NCBI GenBank assembly: GCA_913056185.1
Contig: CAJXLV010000014.1
Location: forward strand, 1 to 64,000
Source of the DNA: an uncultured Bacteroidota bacterium
GTDB taxonomy: Bacteria > Bacteroidota > Rhodothermia > Rhodothermales > Salinibacteraceae
DNA: 64,000 nucleotides
Direction: 5' to 3'
Position 1 is the first letter of the stretch. Every line of letters starts with the position of its first letter. Shown here piece by piece: positions 50,018 through 59,273 of the stretch. A model generated the notes under the pieces. It was not told the origin of the DNA, ran no database searches, and saw only the letters and a list, made by a program, of their open reading frames with translations. The translations under genes and the position numbers were made by a program.

Positions 50018-51268
50018 GTGCCCACCTCCGCCCGCACCGACCTGCCACTGCCTCTGCGAGGCACTGAGCCTGGCTCGTTCACGCACCGCACCATCGCCGA
50101 GCGCTGGCCGCGCATTGCGGGGCGGGTGATCGACGAGAACGCGTTCCCGGCGCCGGTCAACGCGCGCCTTCAGGCGCTCCGTGAGGCCCTCCCCGAGGGA
50201 TCCATCCGACCGCTCACGGACGAGGGCGCCCCCGACGCGGCGCTCTGGGCCGAGTGGGTGGCGCCGCACCAGGGAAAGGGGTGGCTGGAGGCGCCGTGGT
50301 TTTTTGGGGAGACCTACTTCTACCGCCGTCTCCTGGAGGCCACTGGCTACTTTCAAGACGGCTCCACTCGGCAGCAGGACCCGTTCACGTACCAGAAGGA
50401 GGCAGGCCTCGCGGAGGCGGCCGACGACATTGAGGCGCTGGCGGAGGGGCGCGCTGCCGCCCGGGCGCAGGAGGAGGCCTCACGAACGACGCTCCAAGGG
50501 CTCTTCCGGGCGGCGCTCTGGGGCAACCAGGCCGATCTCAGCATGTGGGCGGCGGGCGAAGACGGCCCCAACCACCAGGGCACGGACCGCGCGGAGGAGC
50601 ACCTGCTTGTGGACGATAGCGCCGCGGCGCTCGACCATCTGCTCGCGCTGGAGCCCCCCACCCGCGTCGATCTCTGGGCCGACAACGCGGGCTTCGAGCT
50701 CGTGTCCGACCTCGCGCTCATCGACGGCCTGTTGGATACGGAGGCGGTGACGCAGGTGGTGGTGCACCTGAAAGGCCACCCCACGTTCGTCTCCGATGCG
50801 CTCGTCGACGACGTACACGCGACCCTCGACTGCCTCACCACGCCGCACACCGACGCCGTGCGCGCCCTGGCCGAGCGGCTGCAGGCGGCGCTTGCGGACG
50901 GGCGCCTTCGCCTCCGCGACGCGTGGGTGTGGACCTCGCCGCTCCGGGCCCGCGAATTGCCCGCCCACACCCGCGCCGAGCTTGCGCGCGCCGATCTGCT
51001 CATCAGCAAGGGCGACGCCAACTACCGCCGCCTGCTGGGCGACCGGCAGTGGAACTTTGCGACGCCGTTTGCGGAGGCCCTCGCGCCCCTGCCGGTGCCG
51101 GTGCTTGCGCTGCGCACCCTCAAGGCCGAGGTGGCGGCGGGCCTCCCGGCCGCGCAGGTGCGGCGCCTCAACGATGCCGAGCCGGATTGGGCCGTGAATG
51201 GGCGCTGGGGGGGCATCCAGTACGCGCCCGCCGTGCCGGACGCCCGCCGGCCCACTGCCGCCCCGTGA
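50018..51268 (+). CDS. DUF89/ARMT1-type damage-control phosphatase
   Basis: A 416-residue protein of the DUF89 metal-dependent phosphatase family (human ARMT1 relative). Signature residues are D222-N223 in WADNAGFELVSDLALIDGLL (the nucleophile and metal site), the 'WFFGETYFYRRLLEATGYF' block near 95-113, and K331-G-D333 in LISKGDANYRR. It likely hydrolyses harmful phosphometabolites such as fructose-1-phosphate or related compounds. Start: a GTG at 50018; no in-frame ATG gives a better family start. It follows the ZIP-like gene by 107 bp and precedes yhbY by 52 bp. Confidence 0.85.
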   Translation: MPTSARTDLPLPLRGTEPGSFTHRTIAERWPRIAGRVIDENAFPAPVNARLQALREALPEGSIRPLTDEGAPDAALWAEWVAPHQGKGWLEAPWFFGETYFYRRLLEATGYFQDGSTRQQDPFTYQKEAGLAEAADDIEALAEGRAAARAQEEASRTTLQGLFRAALWGNQADLSMWAAGEDGPNHQGTDRAEEHLLVDDSAAALDHLLALEPPTRVDLWADNAGFELVSDLALIDGLLDTEAVTQVVVHLKGHPTFVSDALVDDVHATLDCLTTPHTDAVRALAERLQAALADGRLRLRDAWVWTSPLRARELPAHTRAELARADLLISKGDANYRRLLGDRQWNFATPFAEALAPLPVPVLALRTLKAEVAAGLPAAQVRRLNDAEPDWAVNGRWGGIQYAPAVPDARRPTAAP

Positions 51269-51320
51269 GGCCCCACGTTTCCATTTCGTTCGCTCCCTCT
51301 TTCGCGACTCCCACGCCCCG

Positions 51321-51641
51321 ATGCCCGACCGACTGACCTCCCGCCAGCGCGCCCACCTCCGCAGCCGTGCGCACGACCAGGATCCCCTCATTCACATCGG
51401 CAAGGAGGGGCTCACCGAGGCCGTGCAGGCGGCCATCGCGGAGGCCTTCAACACCCGCGAACTGCTCACTCTCCGTGTGCTGGACAATGCCCCGAACGAC
51501 GTGCGTCCCGTGGCGGAGGCGGCGGCCGAGGGGCTCGACGACGCCCAGGTCGTGCATACGCTCGGCCACACGGCGCTCCTGTACCGCCCGCACCCCGAGG
51601 AGCCGGAGATTACGCTTCCGGACGCTGGGCCGGAGGCGTGA
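51321..51641 (+). CDS. yhbY: YhbY-type CRM-domain RNA-binding protein
   Basis: A 106-residue protein. 'LTSRQRAHLRSRAHDQDPLIHIGKEGLTEAVQ' (quoted in part, residues 5-36) is the YhbY/CRM-domain start, with the GKEG loop that contacts RNA, followed by 'ELLTLRVLDNA' and 'HTLGHTALLYRP'. YhbY associates with pre-50S ribosomal subunits. The 22-residue C-terminal extension is acidic. Start: ATG 51321. It stands after the DUF89 gene without obvious functional link. Confidence 0.93.
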   Translation: MPDRLTSRQRAHLRSRAHDQDPLIHIGKEGLTEAVQAAIAEAFNTRELLTLRVLDNAPNDVRPVAEAAAEGLDDAQVVHTLGHTALLYRPHPEEPEITLPDAGPEA

Positions 51642-51872
51642 GACGCCCCGCTTCGTTTGGGCATGGCGGTGTATTCTGCGTTTCGTATTGCGTACTTCCA
51701 GTACGGGGCCGAGCGCTGGACGACTTGTAGAACCCCCGATCCCGCAGGAATACGGGACGGGCTCCCGGCGGCACTTGAGGCAGGCTTTTCGTCGGCAAGG
51801 CGTCGCCGCCCCCGCACGCGCCCCAAAGAGTGTAGACTTCCCACCTCAACGGGCTGATTGCTCGGTGGACGG

Positions 51873-52790
51873 TCACGAGGATTGGAGATGGGTTTTCCAG
51901 TACCGCCGGAGGCCCAGCGCCGCCATCCAGCTGGGGTTGGCCCGTTCGTAGCGCGCCCACGCCGCATCGTCCACCCCGTCGGCAGCCGCCCGGTCGCGCA
52001 TCCACGCCGTGGCCGCCTCGCGCAGGGCCGTCTCGTCGTCGGCGCGTGGGGGCACCGTGTCGGCGGTCCAGGCCTCAGCGGCGTCGAGGGCCCGCGCCAG
52101 CCGGTCGAGGTGGGCAGAGGCGTCGTCGTAGACGCCAAAGTGCGTGGGCGCGAGCCGGGCCTTGTCGCGGCGGTCGACGGCCGTGCGGAGCCGCGCGAGG
52201 CTGTCCCGCCAGGCCCCCAGGTCAATTTCGGGCGGGGCGAGGGGAAGCGCCACGTGCGTCTCGCCGGGAATGCGCACCCCGCCCACATCGCCCGTAAAGC
52301 ACACGTCCCCCACAACGTAGCTCAGGTGGTGGGAGGCGTGGCCCGGCGTGTCGAGCGCGAGGGCCTCGCGGTCGCCCAGCGGAACGGAATCCTCGTCGTC
52401 GAGCGCCACCAGCTGGTCACGGGGCACCGGACGCATCTCGCCCCAGAGGCGGTCCATCTCGTCGCCGTAGATGCGCGCAGCGCTCGTCAGGAGCCGTTCG
52501 GGATCGGCGAGGTGCGGCACGCCGATGCGGTGGGCGTAGATGGTGGCGCCGTGCTCGGCCAGGTGCCCGGCGGCCCCGGCGTGGTCGAGGTGAATGTGGG
52601 TAAGCAGCACCGCCGAGATGTCGGCCGGGGTGAGGCCGTGCTCGGCGAGGCGCGCCTGCAGCATGGGGAACGTTGTGCCGGGCCCCGTCTCGATGAGCGC
52701 CGCCCCGTCGTCGTGCCGCAGCAGGTACGCGGCGATGGTGCCCGGCTGGTCCTGAAAGTGGAGATCGAGCGTGTGGAGGCGGTCGCGCAT
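51873..52790 (-). CDS. MBL-fold metallo-hydrolase
   Basis: A 305-residue metallo-beta-lactamase-fold hydrolase. The HxHxDH motif is H65, H67, D69, H70 in LLTHIHLDHAGAAGH. A later His (APGHASHHLSY near 164) and Asp/His pairs complete the two-metal site. The N-terminus 'AAYLLRHDDGAALIETGPG' fits glyoxalase-II-like relatives with a C-terminal helical extension (about 230-305). Likely a thioesterase- or lactonase-type hydrolase, substrate unknown. The ATG at 52790 is preferred over a GTG at 52832. The gene lies 68 bp after the IMPase-type gene on the same strand. Confidence 0.88.
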   Translation of the reverse strand: MRDRLHTLDLHFQDQPGTIAAYLLRHDDGAALIETGPGTTFPMLQARLAEHGLTPADISAVLLTHIHLDHAGAAGHLAEHGATIYAHRIGVPHLADPERLLTSAARIYGDEMDRLWGEMRPVPRDQLVALDDEDSVPLGDREALALDTPGHASHHLSYVVGDVCFTGDVGGVRIPGETHVALPLAPPEIDLGAWRDSLARLRTAVDRRDKARLAPTHFGVYDDASAHLDRLARALDAAEAWTADTVPPRADDETALREAATAWMRDRAAADGVDDAAWARYERANPSWMAALGLRRYWKTHLQSS

Positions 52791-52858
52791 GGGGGAGGGA
52801 CGCAGTTTGTATTCGGGCGTTTTGACTTTCACCCTTCAGTCCCACAAGAGATTCGGGG

Positions 52859-53662
52859 CTACTGGGGCTGGAGGCGCGTGCGAATGTCTTTGAGGAGCGC
52901 CTCGCTGCCGGCCGTCACGAGGCTGCCGCCGAACACCACGTCGTCGGCGCCGGGGGAGAGGGGCGCAGCCACGCCGCCGGCCTCCCGCACGCAGGGCACG
53001 AGCGCCGCCACGTCCCACGGGCGCATGAGGGTATCGATGGCCGCATGGGTGCGGCCCCGCGCCACGAGGGCGTGCTGCAGGCAGTCCGTCACGAACCGGA
53101 ACTTGCCCGCCTGCCGCACCACGTCCGTAAGGCGGTAGGGCGTCTGGTCGTCCGCGGCGGTCACATCGGAGCTGTGGAGGGCCGTGCTGGTGACGGTGGC
53201 GTCGCGCAGCGCGTCGACCGGGTCCACCGCAACAGTCGTCTCCGTATCCGCCGTGCGGAAGTAACAGCCCCCGCCCCGCGCCGCGTACACCGTTTCGCGG
53301 ATGGCGGGAAAGTGGATCACGCCCACGACCGGCTCGCCGTCGTCCAGCAGCGCCACGAGGGTGCCGAAGAGGGGCACGCCAATCGTGAAGCCCGCCGTGC
53401 CGTCCACCGGATCGAGGACCCATCGGTAGCGGGCATCGTCCGGGCCGCTCTCGCCGAACTCCTCTCCGAGCACAGCGTGGTTGGGGCGGGCGTCCGCCAG
53501 GCGCTCCCGCATTGCGCGTTCGGCCACGCGGTCGGCCTCAGTCACCTCCGTGCCGTCGGGCTTGCGGGTGACGCTAACGGTGCGAAAGCGGGGCAGGATT
53601 TCGGCTTCTGCGGTGCGGGCCAGGTCGAGGGCCAGGTCGAGCTCGGTGGAGAGGGGCGGCAT
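52859..53662 (-). CDS. Inositol monophosphatase-family phosphatase (histidinol-phosphatase-like)
   Basis: A 267-residue Mg2+-dependent phosphatase. Metal ligands are E67-E68 in LGEEFGES and D84, D87 in WVLDPVDGTAGF, which is the family signature. 'MRPWDVAALVPCVREAGG' near 216-233 carries the third Asp. The 'DPVDGTAGFTIGVPLFGT' run is typical of HisN/inositol-monophosphatase-like proteins acting on histidinol phosphate; inositol-1-phosphate or 3'-phosphoadenosine 5'-phosphate cannot be excluded. Start: ATG 53662. It is between rnc and the MBL gene on the same strand. Confidence 0.9.
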   Translation of the reverse strand: MPPLSTELDLALDLARTAEAEILPRFRTVSVTRKPDGTEVTEADRVAERAMRERLADARPNHAVLGEEFGESGPDDARYRWVLDPVDGTAGFTIGVPLFGTLVALLDDGEPVVGVIHFPAIRETVYAARGGGCYFRTADTETTVAVDPVDALRDATVTSTALHSSDVTAADDQTPYRLTDVVRQAGKFRFVTDCLQHALVARGRTHAAIDTLMRPWDVAALVPCVREAGGVAAPLSPGADDVVFGGSLVTAGSEALLKDIRTRLQPQ

Positions 53663-53692
53663 GGAACGCGGAGGGATGAGAACAAAGAGGAC

Positions 53693-54421
53693 TTACGTGT
53701 GCGCCGCGCGTCGTTGCTCGAGGGTGCGGCGGGCGGCCTCTTGCTCGGCCGCCTGCTTGTTGCCGGCGGTGCCCTGCCCGTACGATGCATCGCCCACCCG
53801 GACCTCCACGGTAAACGTTTTGTCGTGGCTGGGGCCGGTCTCCCGCACCACGTGGTACGTAGGCTGCGGGCGGCCCTCGGCCTGCAGGGCTTCGAGGAGC
53901 CGGCTCTTGTAGTTTTCGTCCTGGGTCGCCAGGGTCATCAGGTCGAACGGGGCCACCACCTGATCGTGGATGAACGCCCGCGCCGCTGCGTAGCCCAGGT
54001 CGCGGTACACCGCCCCCACGAGCGCCTCAAACGCATCGGCCAGGATGCTGGGATTGTCGCGCCCCTGGTTCTGCGCGGCGTTTGTGCTCATCAGGAGGCG
54101 GGCGCCCAGGTCCATCCGGCGGGCGTAGGCGGCCAGGGGCTGCTCGCTCACCAGGCGGGCGCGGAGCCGCGTGAGCGTGCCCTCGTCCTCGTCCGGAAGG
54201 CGTTCGTACAGCACCTCGCTGATGAACACATCCAACAGGGCGTCCCCCAAAAACTCCAGTCGCTCGTTGGAGGCAACCGGCCGATCCGGGTACACGCGCA
54301 GCAGCGAGCGGTGCGTCAGCGCGCGCCGGTAGATCGATACATCGTCGACCGAGCGACCGAGCAGGGATTCCACCGCGTCGCGAGACACACGGGCCTCGGG
54401 CGGAAGCGAAGCGTTGCTCAT
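53693..54421 (-). CDS. rnc: Ribonuclease III
   Basis: A 242-residue endoribonuclease that cuts double-stranded RNA, including rRNA precursors. The signature NERLEFLGDALLD spans 52-64 (E56, D60). D129 and E132 lie in ADAFEALVGA and complete the metal site. The C-terminal dsRNA-binding domain runs from about residue 165, ending 'GTAGNKQAAEQEAARRTLEQ'. ATG 54421 is preferred; the open frame to 54460 has no conserved sequence. It is divergent from the aldehyde dehydrogenase. In many bacteria rnc is near acpP or fabF; that is not so here. Confidence 0.95.
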   Translation of the reverse strand: MSNASLPPEARVSRDAVESLLGRSVDDVSIYRRALTHRSLLRVYPDRPVASNERLEFLGDALLDVFISEVLYERLPDEDEGTLTRLRARLVSEQPLAAYARRMDLGARLLMSTNAAQNQGRDNPSILADAFEALVGAVYRDLGYAAARAFIHDQVVAPFDLMTLATQDENYKSRLLEALQAEGRPQPTYHVVRETGPSHDKTFTVEVRVGDASYGQGTAGNKQAAEQEAARRTLEQRRAAHT

Positions 54422-54491
54422 AGAGACACAGGCGAGCACGAACAAACAAAGGCGCTGCACTGCAACGCACGGGACGGACGCAGGATCTGAG

Positions 54492-54536
54492 GACTCGACG
54501 AAGATCCACTCGACAGAGATTCACTCGACGACGATC
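54492..54536. repeat. Three imperfect 15-bp tandem copies in the rnc/aldehyde dehydrogenase intergenic region
   Basis: GACTCGACGAAGATC, CACTCGACAGAGATT and CACTCGACGACGATC are adjacent, with a degraded fourth copy to 54551. The 270-bp region otherwise shows nothing. Effects on either promoter are unknown. Confidence 0.7.
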
Positions 54537-54691
54537 CAGTTGTCGAAGCCCCAGGGGCGAGAATGCGAGCGTGAAACCAGGGAGAGGGGGGCGCAGGGCG
54601 GTGCGGACAGGATCACCCCTCAGAAGGCATCGTGCAATCAGTGTCCCTCGCGCACATCCCCATCTCTTCCGCGACAGATTTCTTCGTCCTC

Positions 54692-56059
54692 ATGCCCCTG
54701 ACGTCCACGAACCCCGCCACCGGCGCCGTTCTCAACGAGTACCCGCTCCACACGCCCGACGAGGTGGAGCAGCGCTTGTCCCGGGCCGCCACCGGCTTCG
54801 CCGCCAACCGAGCCCGCGCCGTGTCGGGCCGTGCCCAGCGGCTGCGCCGGGCGGCCGACCGGCTCGAACAGGACGCCGAACGGTACGGGGCGCTCATGAC
54901 GGAGGAAATGGGCAAGCCCCTCGCGCAGGCCACCGCCGAGGCCGAGAAGTGCGCCTGGGTGTGCCGGTACTACGCGGACCACGGGGCTGACTTCCTGGCC
55001 GACGAGCCCGTCGACACGGAGGCTGCGACCAGCTACGTGGCGTACGAGCCGCTCGGCCCCATTCTGGCGGTGATGCCGTGGAATTATCCGTTCTGGCAGC
55101 TTTTCCGCTTTGGGGCGCCTGCCCTCATGGCCGGGAACGCGATACTGCTCAAACACGCCCCCAACGTCTCCGGCTGTGCCGCGGCGATCGAGGCGCTCCT
55201 GCGCGACGCCGGCTTTGTGGACCATGAACTGCAGGTGCTGCGGGTGGCGGAAGACACCGTCGGCGATGTGCTGGCGGACCGGCGCGTGCGGGGGGCCACC
55301 CTCACCGGCAGTGTGGCCGCGGGGCAGGCCGTGGCGCAGCAGGCTGCCGCACACGCAAAGCCGACCGTCCTGGAGCTGGGCGGCTCCGATCCGTTCATCG
55401 TCTGCGCCGACGCCGCTCTCGACCGCGCCGCCGAGGTGGGCTGCACGGCGCGCATGCAAAACAACGGGCAGAGCTGCATCGCGGCCAAGCGGTTCATTGT
55501 GGAGCGGCCGGTGCTGCAGCCCTTTACCGAGCGCCTCATCGACGCGGTGGAGGCGCTCACGGTGGGCGACCCCGCGGATTCGCAGACGGACATCGGCCCC
55601 CTGGCGCGGGCAGACCTCCGCGCCGAGGTGCACGACCAGGTGGAGCGCGCCATCGGAGACGGGGCAGTGGCGCTCGCGGGCGGCCACACGCTGGAGCGCG
55701 ACGGCTTTTTCTACGCCCCCACTGTGCTTTCGGAAGTGACGCCGGGCACCGTCGCCTTCAACGAAGAAATCTTTGGACCCGTGGCCTCCATCGTCGCGGC
55801 CGACGACCCGGAGCACGCCGTGGCCCTCGCCAACGACACGCGGTTCGGGCTCGGGGGCAGCATCTTTACCGAGGACCTGGAAAAGGGCGAGCGCATGGCC
55901 CGCGCGCTCGACGTGGGCTGCGCGTTCGTCAACGAAATGACGAAGAGCGACCCGCGCCTCCCCTTTGGCGGCATCAAGGACAGCGGCTACGGCCGGGAGC
56001 TCTCCCACCACGGCCTCCACGAATTCGTAAACGCCAAGACCGTGTGGGTCAACGCGTAA
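54692..56059 (+). CDS. Aldehyde dehydrogenase (succinate-semialdehyde dehydrogenase-like)
   Basis: A 455-residue NAD(P)+-dependent dehydrogenase. The fold markers are present: N131 in PWNYPFWQ, 'GATLTGSVAAG' near 201-211, catalytic base E228 in ELGGSDPFIV and nucleophile C262 in NNGQSCIAAKR. 'EEIFGPV' and 'PFGGIKDSGYGRELS' follow in the C-terminal half. The start 'STNPATGAVLNEYPLHT' is typical of succinate-semialdehyde dehydrogenases (GabD/YneI type), which make succinate in the GABA or 4-aminobutyrate route. Other aliphatic aldehydes are possible. Start: ATG 54692. Convergent with the OmpA/PKD gene, 14 bp apart. Confidence 0.9.
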   Translation: MPLTSTNPATGAVLNEYPLHTPDEVEQRLSRAATGFAANRARAVSGRAQRLRRAADRLEQDAERYGALMTEEMGKPLAQATAEAEKCAWVCRYYADHGADFLADEPVDTEAATSYVAYEPLGPILAVMPWNYPFWQLFRFGAPALMAGNAILLKHAPNVSGCAAAIEALLRDAGFVDHELQVLRVAEDTVGDVLADRRVRGATLTGSVAAGQAVAQQAAAHAKPTVLELGGSDPFIVCADAALDRAAEVGCTARMQNNGQSCIAAKRFIVERPVLQPFTERLIDAVEALTVGDPADSQTDIGPLARADLRAEVHDQVERAIGDGAVALAGGHTLERDGFFYAPTVLSEVTPGTVAFNEEIFGPVASIVAADDPEHAVALANDTRFGLGGSIFTEDLEKGERMARALDVGCAFVNEMTKSDPRLPFGGIKDSGYGRELSHHGLHEFVNAKTVWVNA

Positions 56060-56073
56060 GCGCCGCCGCGGCG

Positions 56074-57651
56074 CTACTCCGCACCGTCTGCGGGCTGGGG
56101 CAGAGAATCGGCCCGGCGGTACTGGCGAGATGCGCCCTTCTTCGTCGTGACGCTCTCCACGGCGCCCTGGCCCTCTGCTTCTATGCGACGGGCGGGCACG
56201 CCCTGGTCCTCGTAGAAGCGGGCCACCGCCGCGGCACGGTCCGCCGACAGGGCCTCCGGGCGCGGCTCTCCGGGCGCGGCAAAGGCCTCCACGCGGACGC
56301 GCAGGCCTGGGCACTGGGCAAGCACCTCGGCGTTTTCCTGCAGGCGGGCCTGCGCCTCGTCGGTTAGCATGCTCGTCCCCGGGTCGAAGTAGGCCGCGTT
56401 GAACTCGCGGAGGGTGGTGCAGACCGCCGGACGGGCGCGCTCCACCTGAACGGTCACCGTGCGGGCATCCGTCCCGGCATCGTTCGAGGCCTGCAGGCGC
56501 GCCGTGTAGGTCCCGGGCTCCTCATACGTGTGCGTGGGGGCGGTGCCGGTGGCGGTGCCTCCGTCGCCGAAGCGCCACTCGCGGGCTACAGGCGTGTCGC
56601 CCTGCACGTCGCTCTCGAAGCGCACCGTCGCCCCCGCATCGACGGGGTTCGGCGTCGCCGTAACCGACGCGATCTGGGCCGGCTGGGGCGGCGGGGTGAC
56701 GTCGATGGAGGCCGAGCGGCGGTCCGTTCCCGCGTCGTTGCGGGCCGTAACGGTGACGGTGTATGTGCCCGGGCGGTTGTACACATGGTCGGCCGTGATG
56801 CCCGCCCCCGTGGTGCCGTCCCCAAAATCCCAGCGGAGAGAGAGCGGCGTGTCCGCCTCCTCGTCGTTGAGTGATGCCGCAACGGTGACCGGGCGGCCGG
56901 TGCGGGCGGTCGCAGGCACATCGAGCGAGAGCACCTGCGGCGGCACGGGCGTCGTGAGGCTCACCTTGAGGCCAAAGCCGAGCAGCTGATTCACCGAGTC
57001 GAAGGGCCCGGTGGAGCTGCCCGCAGGGTCGTTGGTCTTTGTGGTCACGCGGCCCGGCCGGTCGCCGAGGTCCGCCGCGCCGTCGATGGCGTCGTCGGGC
57101 AGGGTAAAGTTGAACCGCGACTCCACGTAGAACGCGACAGCATTGGTGAGCGGAATCGTCGCGCCCCCGCCCACCGACGGGCCGTACCCCAGGCGCGTGG
57201 GGGGATCGTCGCCCCCAAAGGTCACGTTGGCGCCAAGATCGAGATAGAAAGACACAGCCGACTCGCGGGGCGTGCCGAACGTGTAGCGGCCCGAGAGGCG
57301 CGGCGTGTAGCGCCACGAATCCTCGACCGGCCCGGCGTACCCGACGGTCGGGTAGTTGCCGCCCTGAAAGCCAACCGCGAGGCCCCAGTTGGGAGACCAC
57401 TGGTAGCCCAGCTCACCGTCAAACAAGAAGGGCGCTCCCGAACCCCGGCTGAACTCCTGAAAATCGAGCGGGTGCCCGGTGTTTTGAATCGGAAAGTCGC
57501 CGGTGTAATCGGAGAGCCCCACGCCCACTTTTCCATAAAAGCCCTCGTGGACGCTCCCCGTTCCGTTCGTTTGCGCCCAGGCGGGAGGGCCAGCCCCGAC
57601 GGCAGCCACAAGGAGGAGAAGGCAGAGCGATCGGGCAATCGGGCGAGGCAT
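56074..57651 (-). CDS. OmpA-type outer-membrane protein with PKD domains
   Basis: A 525-residue envelope protein. Signal peptide 1-27 (ending PPAWAQ); residues about 35-235 form an 8-strand-type barrel. Two PKD domains follow, marked by 'LRWDFGDGTTGAG...YNRPGTYTVTVTARNDAG' and 'WRFGDGGTATG...YEEPGTYTARLQASNDAG' (short quotes joined). The C-terminal part (about 410-510) is OmpA-like, with 'FDPGTSMLTDEAQARLQENAEVL' and 'RVRVEAFAAPGE' (partial), the peptidoglycan-binding region. It would anchor the outer membrane to the wall. The order barrel-PKD-OmpA is less common than OmpA alone. Start: ATG 57651. Confidence 0.85.
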   Translation of the reverse strand: MPRPIARSLCLLLLVAAVGAGPPAWAQTNGTGSVHEGFYGKVGVGLSDYTGDFPIQNTGHPLDFQEFSRGSGAPFLFDGELGYQWSPNWGLAVGFQGGNYPTVGYAGPVEDSWRYTPRLSGRYTFGTPRESAVSFYLDLGANVTFGGDDPPTRLGYGPSVGGGATIPLTNAVAFYVESRFNFTLPDDAIDGAADLGDRPGRVTTKTNDPAGSSTGPFDSVNQLLGFGLKVSLTTPVPPQVLSLDVPATARTGRPVTVAASLNDEEADTPLSLRWDFGDGTTGAGITADHVYNRPGTYTVTVTARNDAGTDRRSASIDVTPPPQPAQIASVTATPNPVDAGATVRFESDVQGDTPVAREWRFGDGGTATGTAPTHTYEEPGTYTARLQASNDAGTDARTVTVQVERARPAVCTTLREFNAAYFDPGTSMLTDEAQARLQENAEVLAQCPGLRVRVEAFAAPGEPRPEALSADRAAAVARFYEDQGVPARRIEAEGQGAVESVTTKKGASRQYRRADSLPQPADGAE

Positions 57652-57926
57652 GGGGAGCAAAAAGCAAAGGAGCAGCACGTCCGGAAGCGCCGTACCGACA
57701 AAATCGATGGTGGAATTTCAACCGGGACAGCATGATACGGTGAGTGGCGCCGGTTGCAGGGAAAGAGCCTGCGAAGATCGCGTCCTCTTTCTGTGCGCGG
57801 TCTCATCGCCATCGGCACGCAGATCACAGGTGTTGCGAGGGATCGTCGGGGATGAACCCTACCGGTTGACTGCCGTTAGGGGAAGGCTATTAACCCATTT
57901 CGACACGGCAGCCCCAGAGGCGACGC

Positions 57927-59000
57927 ATGCTCGATCACGTCCTTGCGCTGATTCAAGACAACGATCACTTTTTCATTACCACGCACCTGGGGGCAGACGG
58001 CGATGCCCTTGGGTCGCAGTTGGCCCTGGGACGATTCCTGGAGCAGATGGGCAAGACGGTGGCGATGGTGAACAGCGACGAGCATGATTACACCCTCGAC
58101 TGGATGCCGGGCGCCGAACACGTAGAGGTGTACGACGGTGATTTGGCGCAGCAGCAGGCCCTGGCCGAGGCCGACGTGGCCTTCGTGCTCGATACCAACG
58201 ATGAGGAGCGGATCGGAAGGGTGGGAACGCTGGTGAAGGAGGCTACGGCCACCACCGTCCTCATTGATCATCACCTCAACCCTGAACAGTGGTTCGACGT
58301 CCTGTTCGTCCGTGATACCGCAGCCGCCACCGGCGAGCTGGTTTACGAGATTATCGACGGCCTCGACCCTGGCCTGTTGGACGAGGCCGTGGCGACGGCG
58401 CTCTACACGGCCATTGTAACCGACACCGGTTCCTTTCGGTACAGCAGCGTAACGCCGGGCCTGCACCGCACCATCGCCGAGATTTTGGAACGCGGCGGCA
58501 TCGAGCCCGCGCCCATCCATGAGACGATCTACGACCGCAAGTCGATGCCGGGGCTGCGCCTGCTCGGCCGCATGCTCAACCGCATTCGCCTGCGCCACAA
58601 CGACCAGCTCGGGTACTCCGTGGTCACGCAGCGAATGGTGGAGGACACCGGCGCCAGTTGGGACGACAAGCAGGGATTCGTAAACTATGTCCTCTCGATC
58701 GAAGGCGTAAAGGCCGCGCTCTTGTTCTCGGAGACGGACGACGGGGCGAAGATCAGTTTCCGCTCGGAGGCGGACGTGCGGGTCGACGAATGGGCGCGTC
58801 ACTTCGGCGGCGGGGGGCACCGCAACGCTGCCGGGGCGTATGTGAAACGTCCTACCCTCGAAAAGACCATCGAAGATGTGGTGGCCGCAGCCCCAAACTA
58901 CATCGAATTTGCACCGCGTCACGCTCCGGGTGACGCCCTTTCGCCGGAGGATCAATCGTACCTGGAAACGCTGCTTGATGGGGCATCCGATTCTGAATGA
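57927..59000 (+). CDS. DHH-family phosphoesterase (NrnA-like oligoribonuclease/pAp phosphatase)
   Basis: A 357-residue bifunctional nanoRNase/3'-phosphoadenosine 5'-phosphate phosphatase. The DHH domain is seen as 'HLGADGDALGSQL' (residues 20-32), 'VLDTNDEERIGRV' and 'LIDHHLNPEQW' near 112-122 with its Mn2+-binding D-H-H. The DHHA1 domain has 'FGGGGHRNAAGAYVK' near 291-305. It removes short RNA oligomers and recycles pAp. Start: ATG 57927, after an AT-richer upstream stretch. The next gene, pdxA, is 273 bp downstream. Confidence 0.92.
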   Translation: MLDHVLALIQDNDHFFITTHLGADGDALGSQLALGRFLEQMGKTVAMVNSDEHDYTLDWMPGAEHVEVYDGDLAQQQALAEADVAFVLDTNDEERIGRVGTLVKEATATTVLIDHHLNPEQWFDVLFVRDTAAATGELVYEIIDGLDPGLLDEAVATALYTAIVTDTGSFRYSSVTPGLHRTIAEILERGGIEPAPIHETIYDRKSMPGLRLLGRMLNRIRLRHNDQLGYSVVTQRMVEDTGASWDDKQGFVNYVLSIEGVKAALLFSETDDGAKISFRSEADVRVDEWARHFGGGGHRNAAGAYVKRPTLEKTIEDVVAAAPNYIEFAPRHAPGDALSPEDQSYLETLLDGASDSE

Positions 59001-59052
59001 CGCGGAGCGGACGGCCCTCCTCGCTGCGTACGACGCCGAGGCGCGGTTGGGG

Positions 59053-59213
59053 AGAACGGGAACGACCCCGAGCGGTCCGTTTTTCCATGCATGGCACTGC
59101 GGTGTTTAGGCCCATGCCCAAAATGCCCGCGAGAGACGCGGGGGAGTCCTGTCCCTCCGTTCCTCGCGACCCTTCCCCGACGACTGTCGGGATCCCCGTG
59201 AGGCCCTTACGGG
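59053..59213 (+). terminator. Hairpins between nrnA-like gene and pdxA
   Basis: A GACC/GGTC-centred stem (about 59062-59078) is followed by CGTTTTT, a weak intrinsic terminator after the DHH gene. Further on, CCCGTGAG-GCC-CTTACGGG (59195-59213) is an 8-bp stem with one G-U pair, 60 bp before pdxA, possibly a leader structure. Confidence 0.4.
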
Positions 59214-59273
59214 ACGAGTTGAGGCAGGGCCTCTTCGCTTCTTTCACATTCTCTGGAACCGGACTGCACTCCT

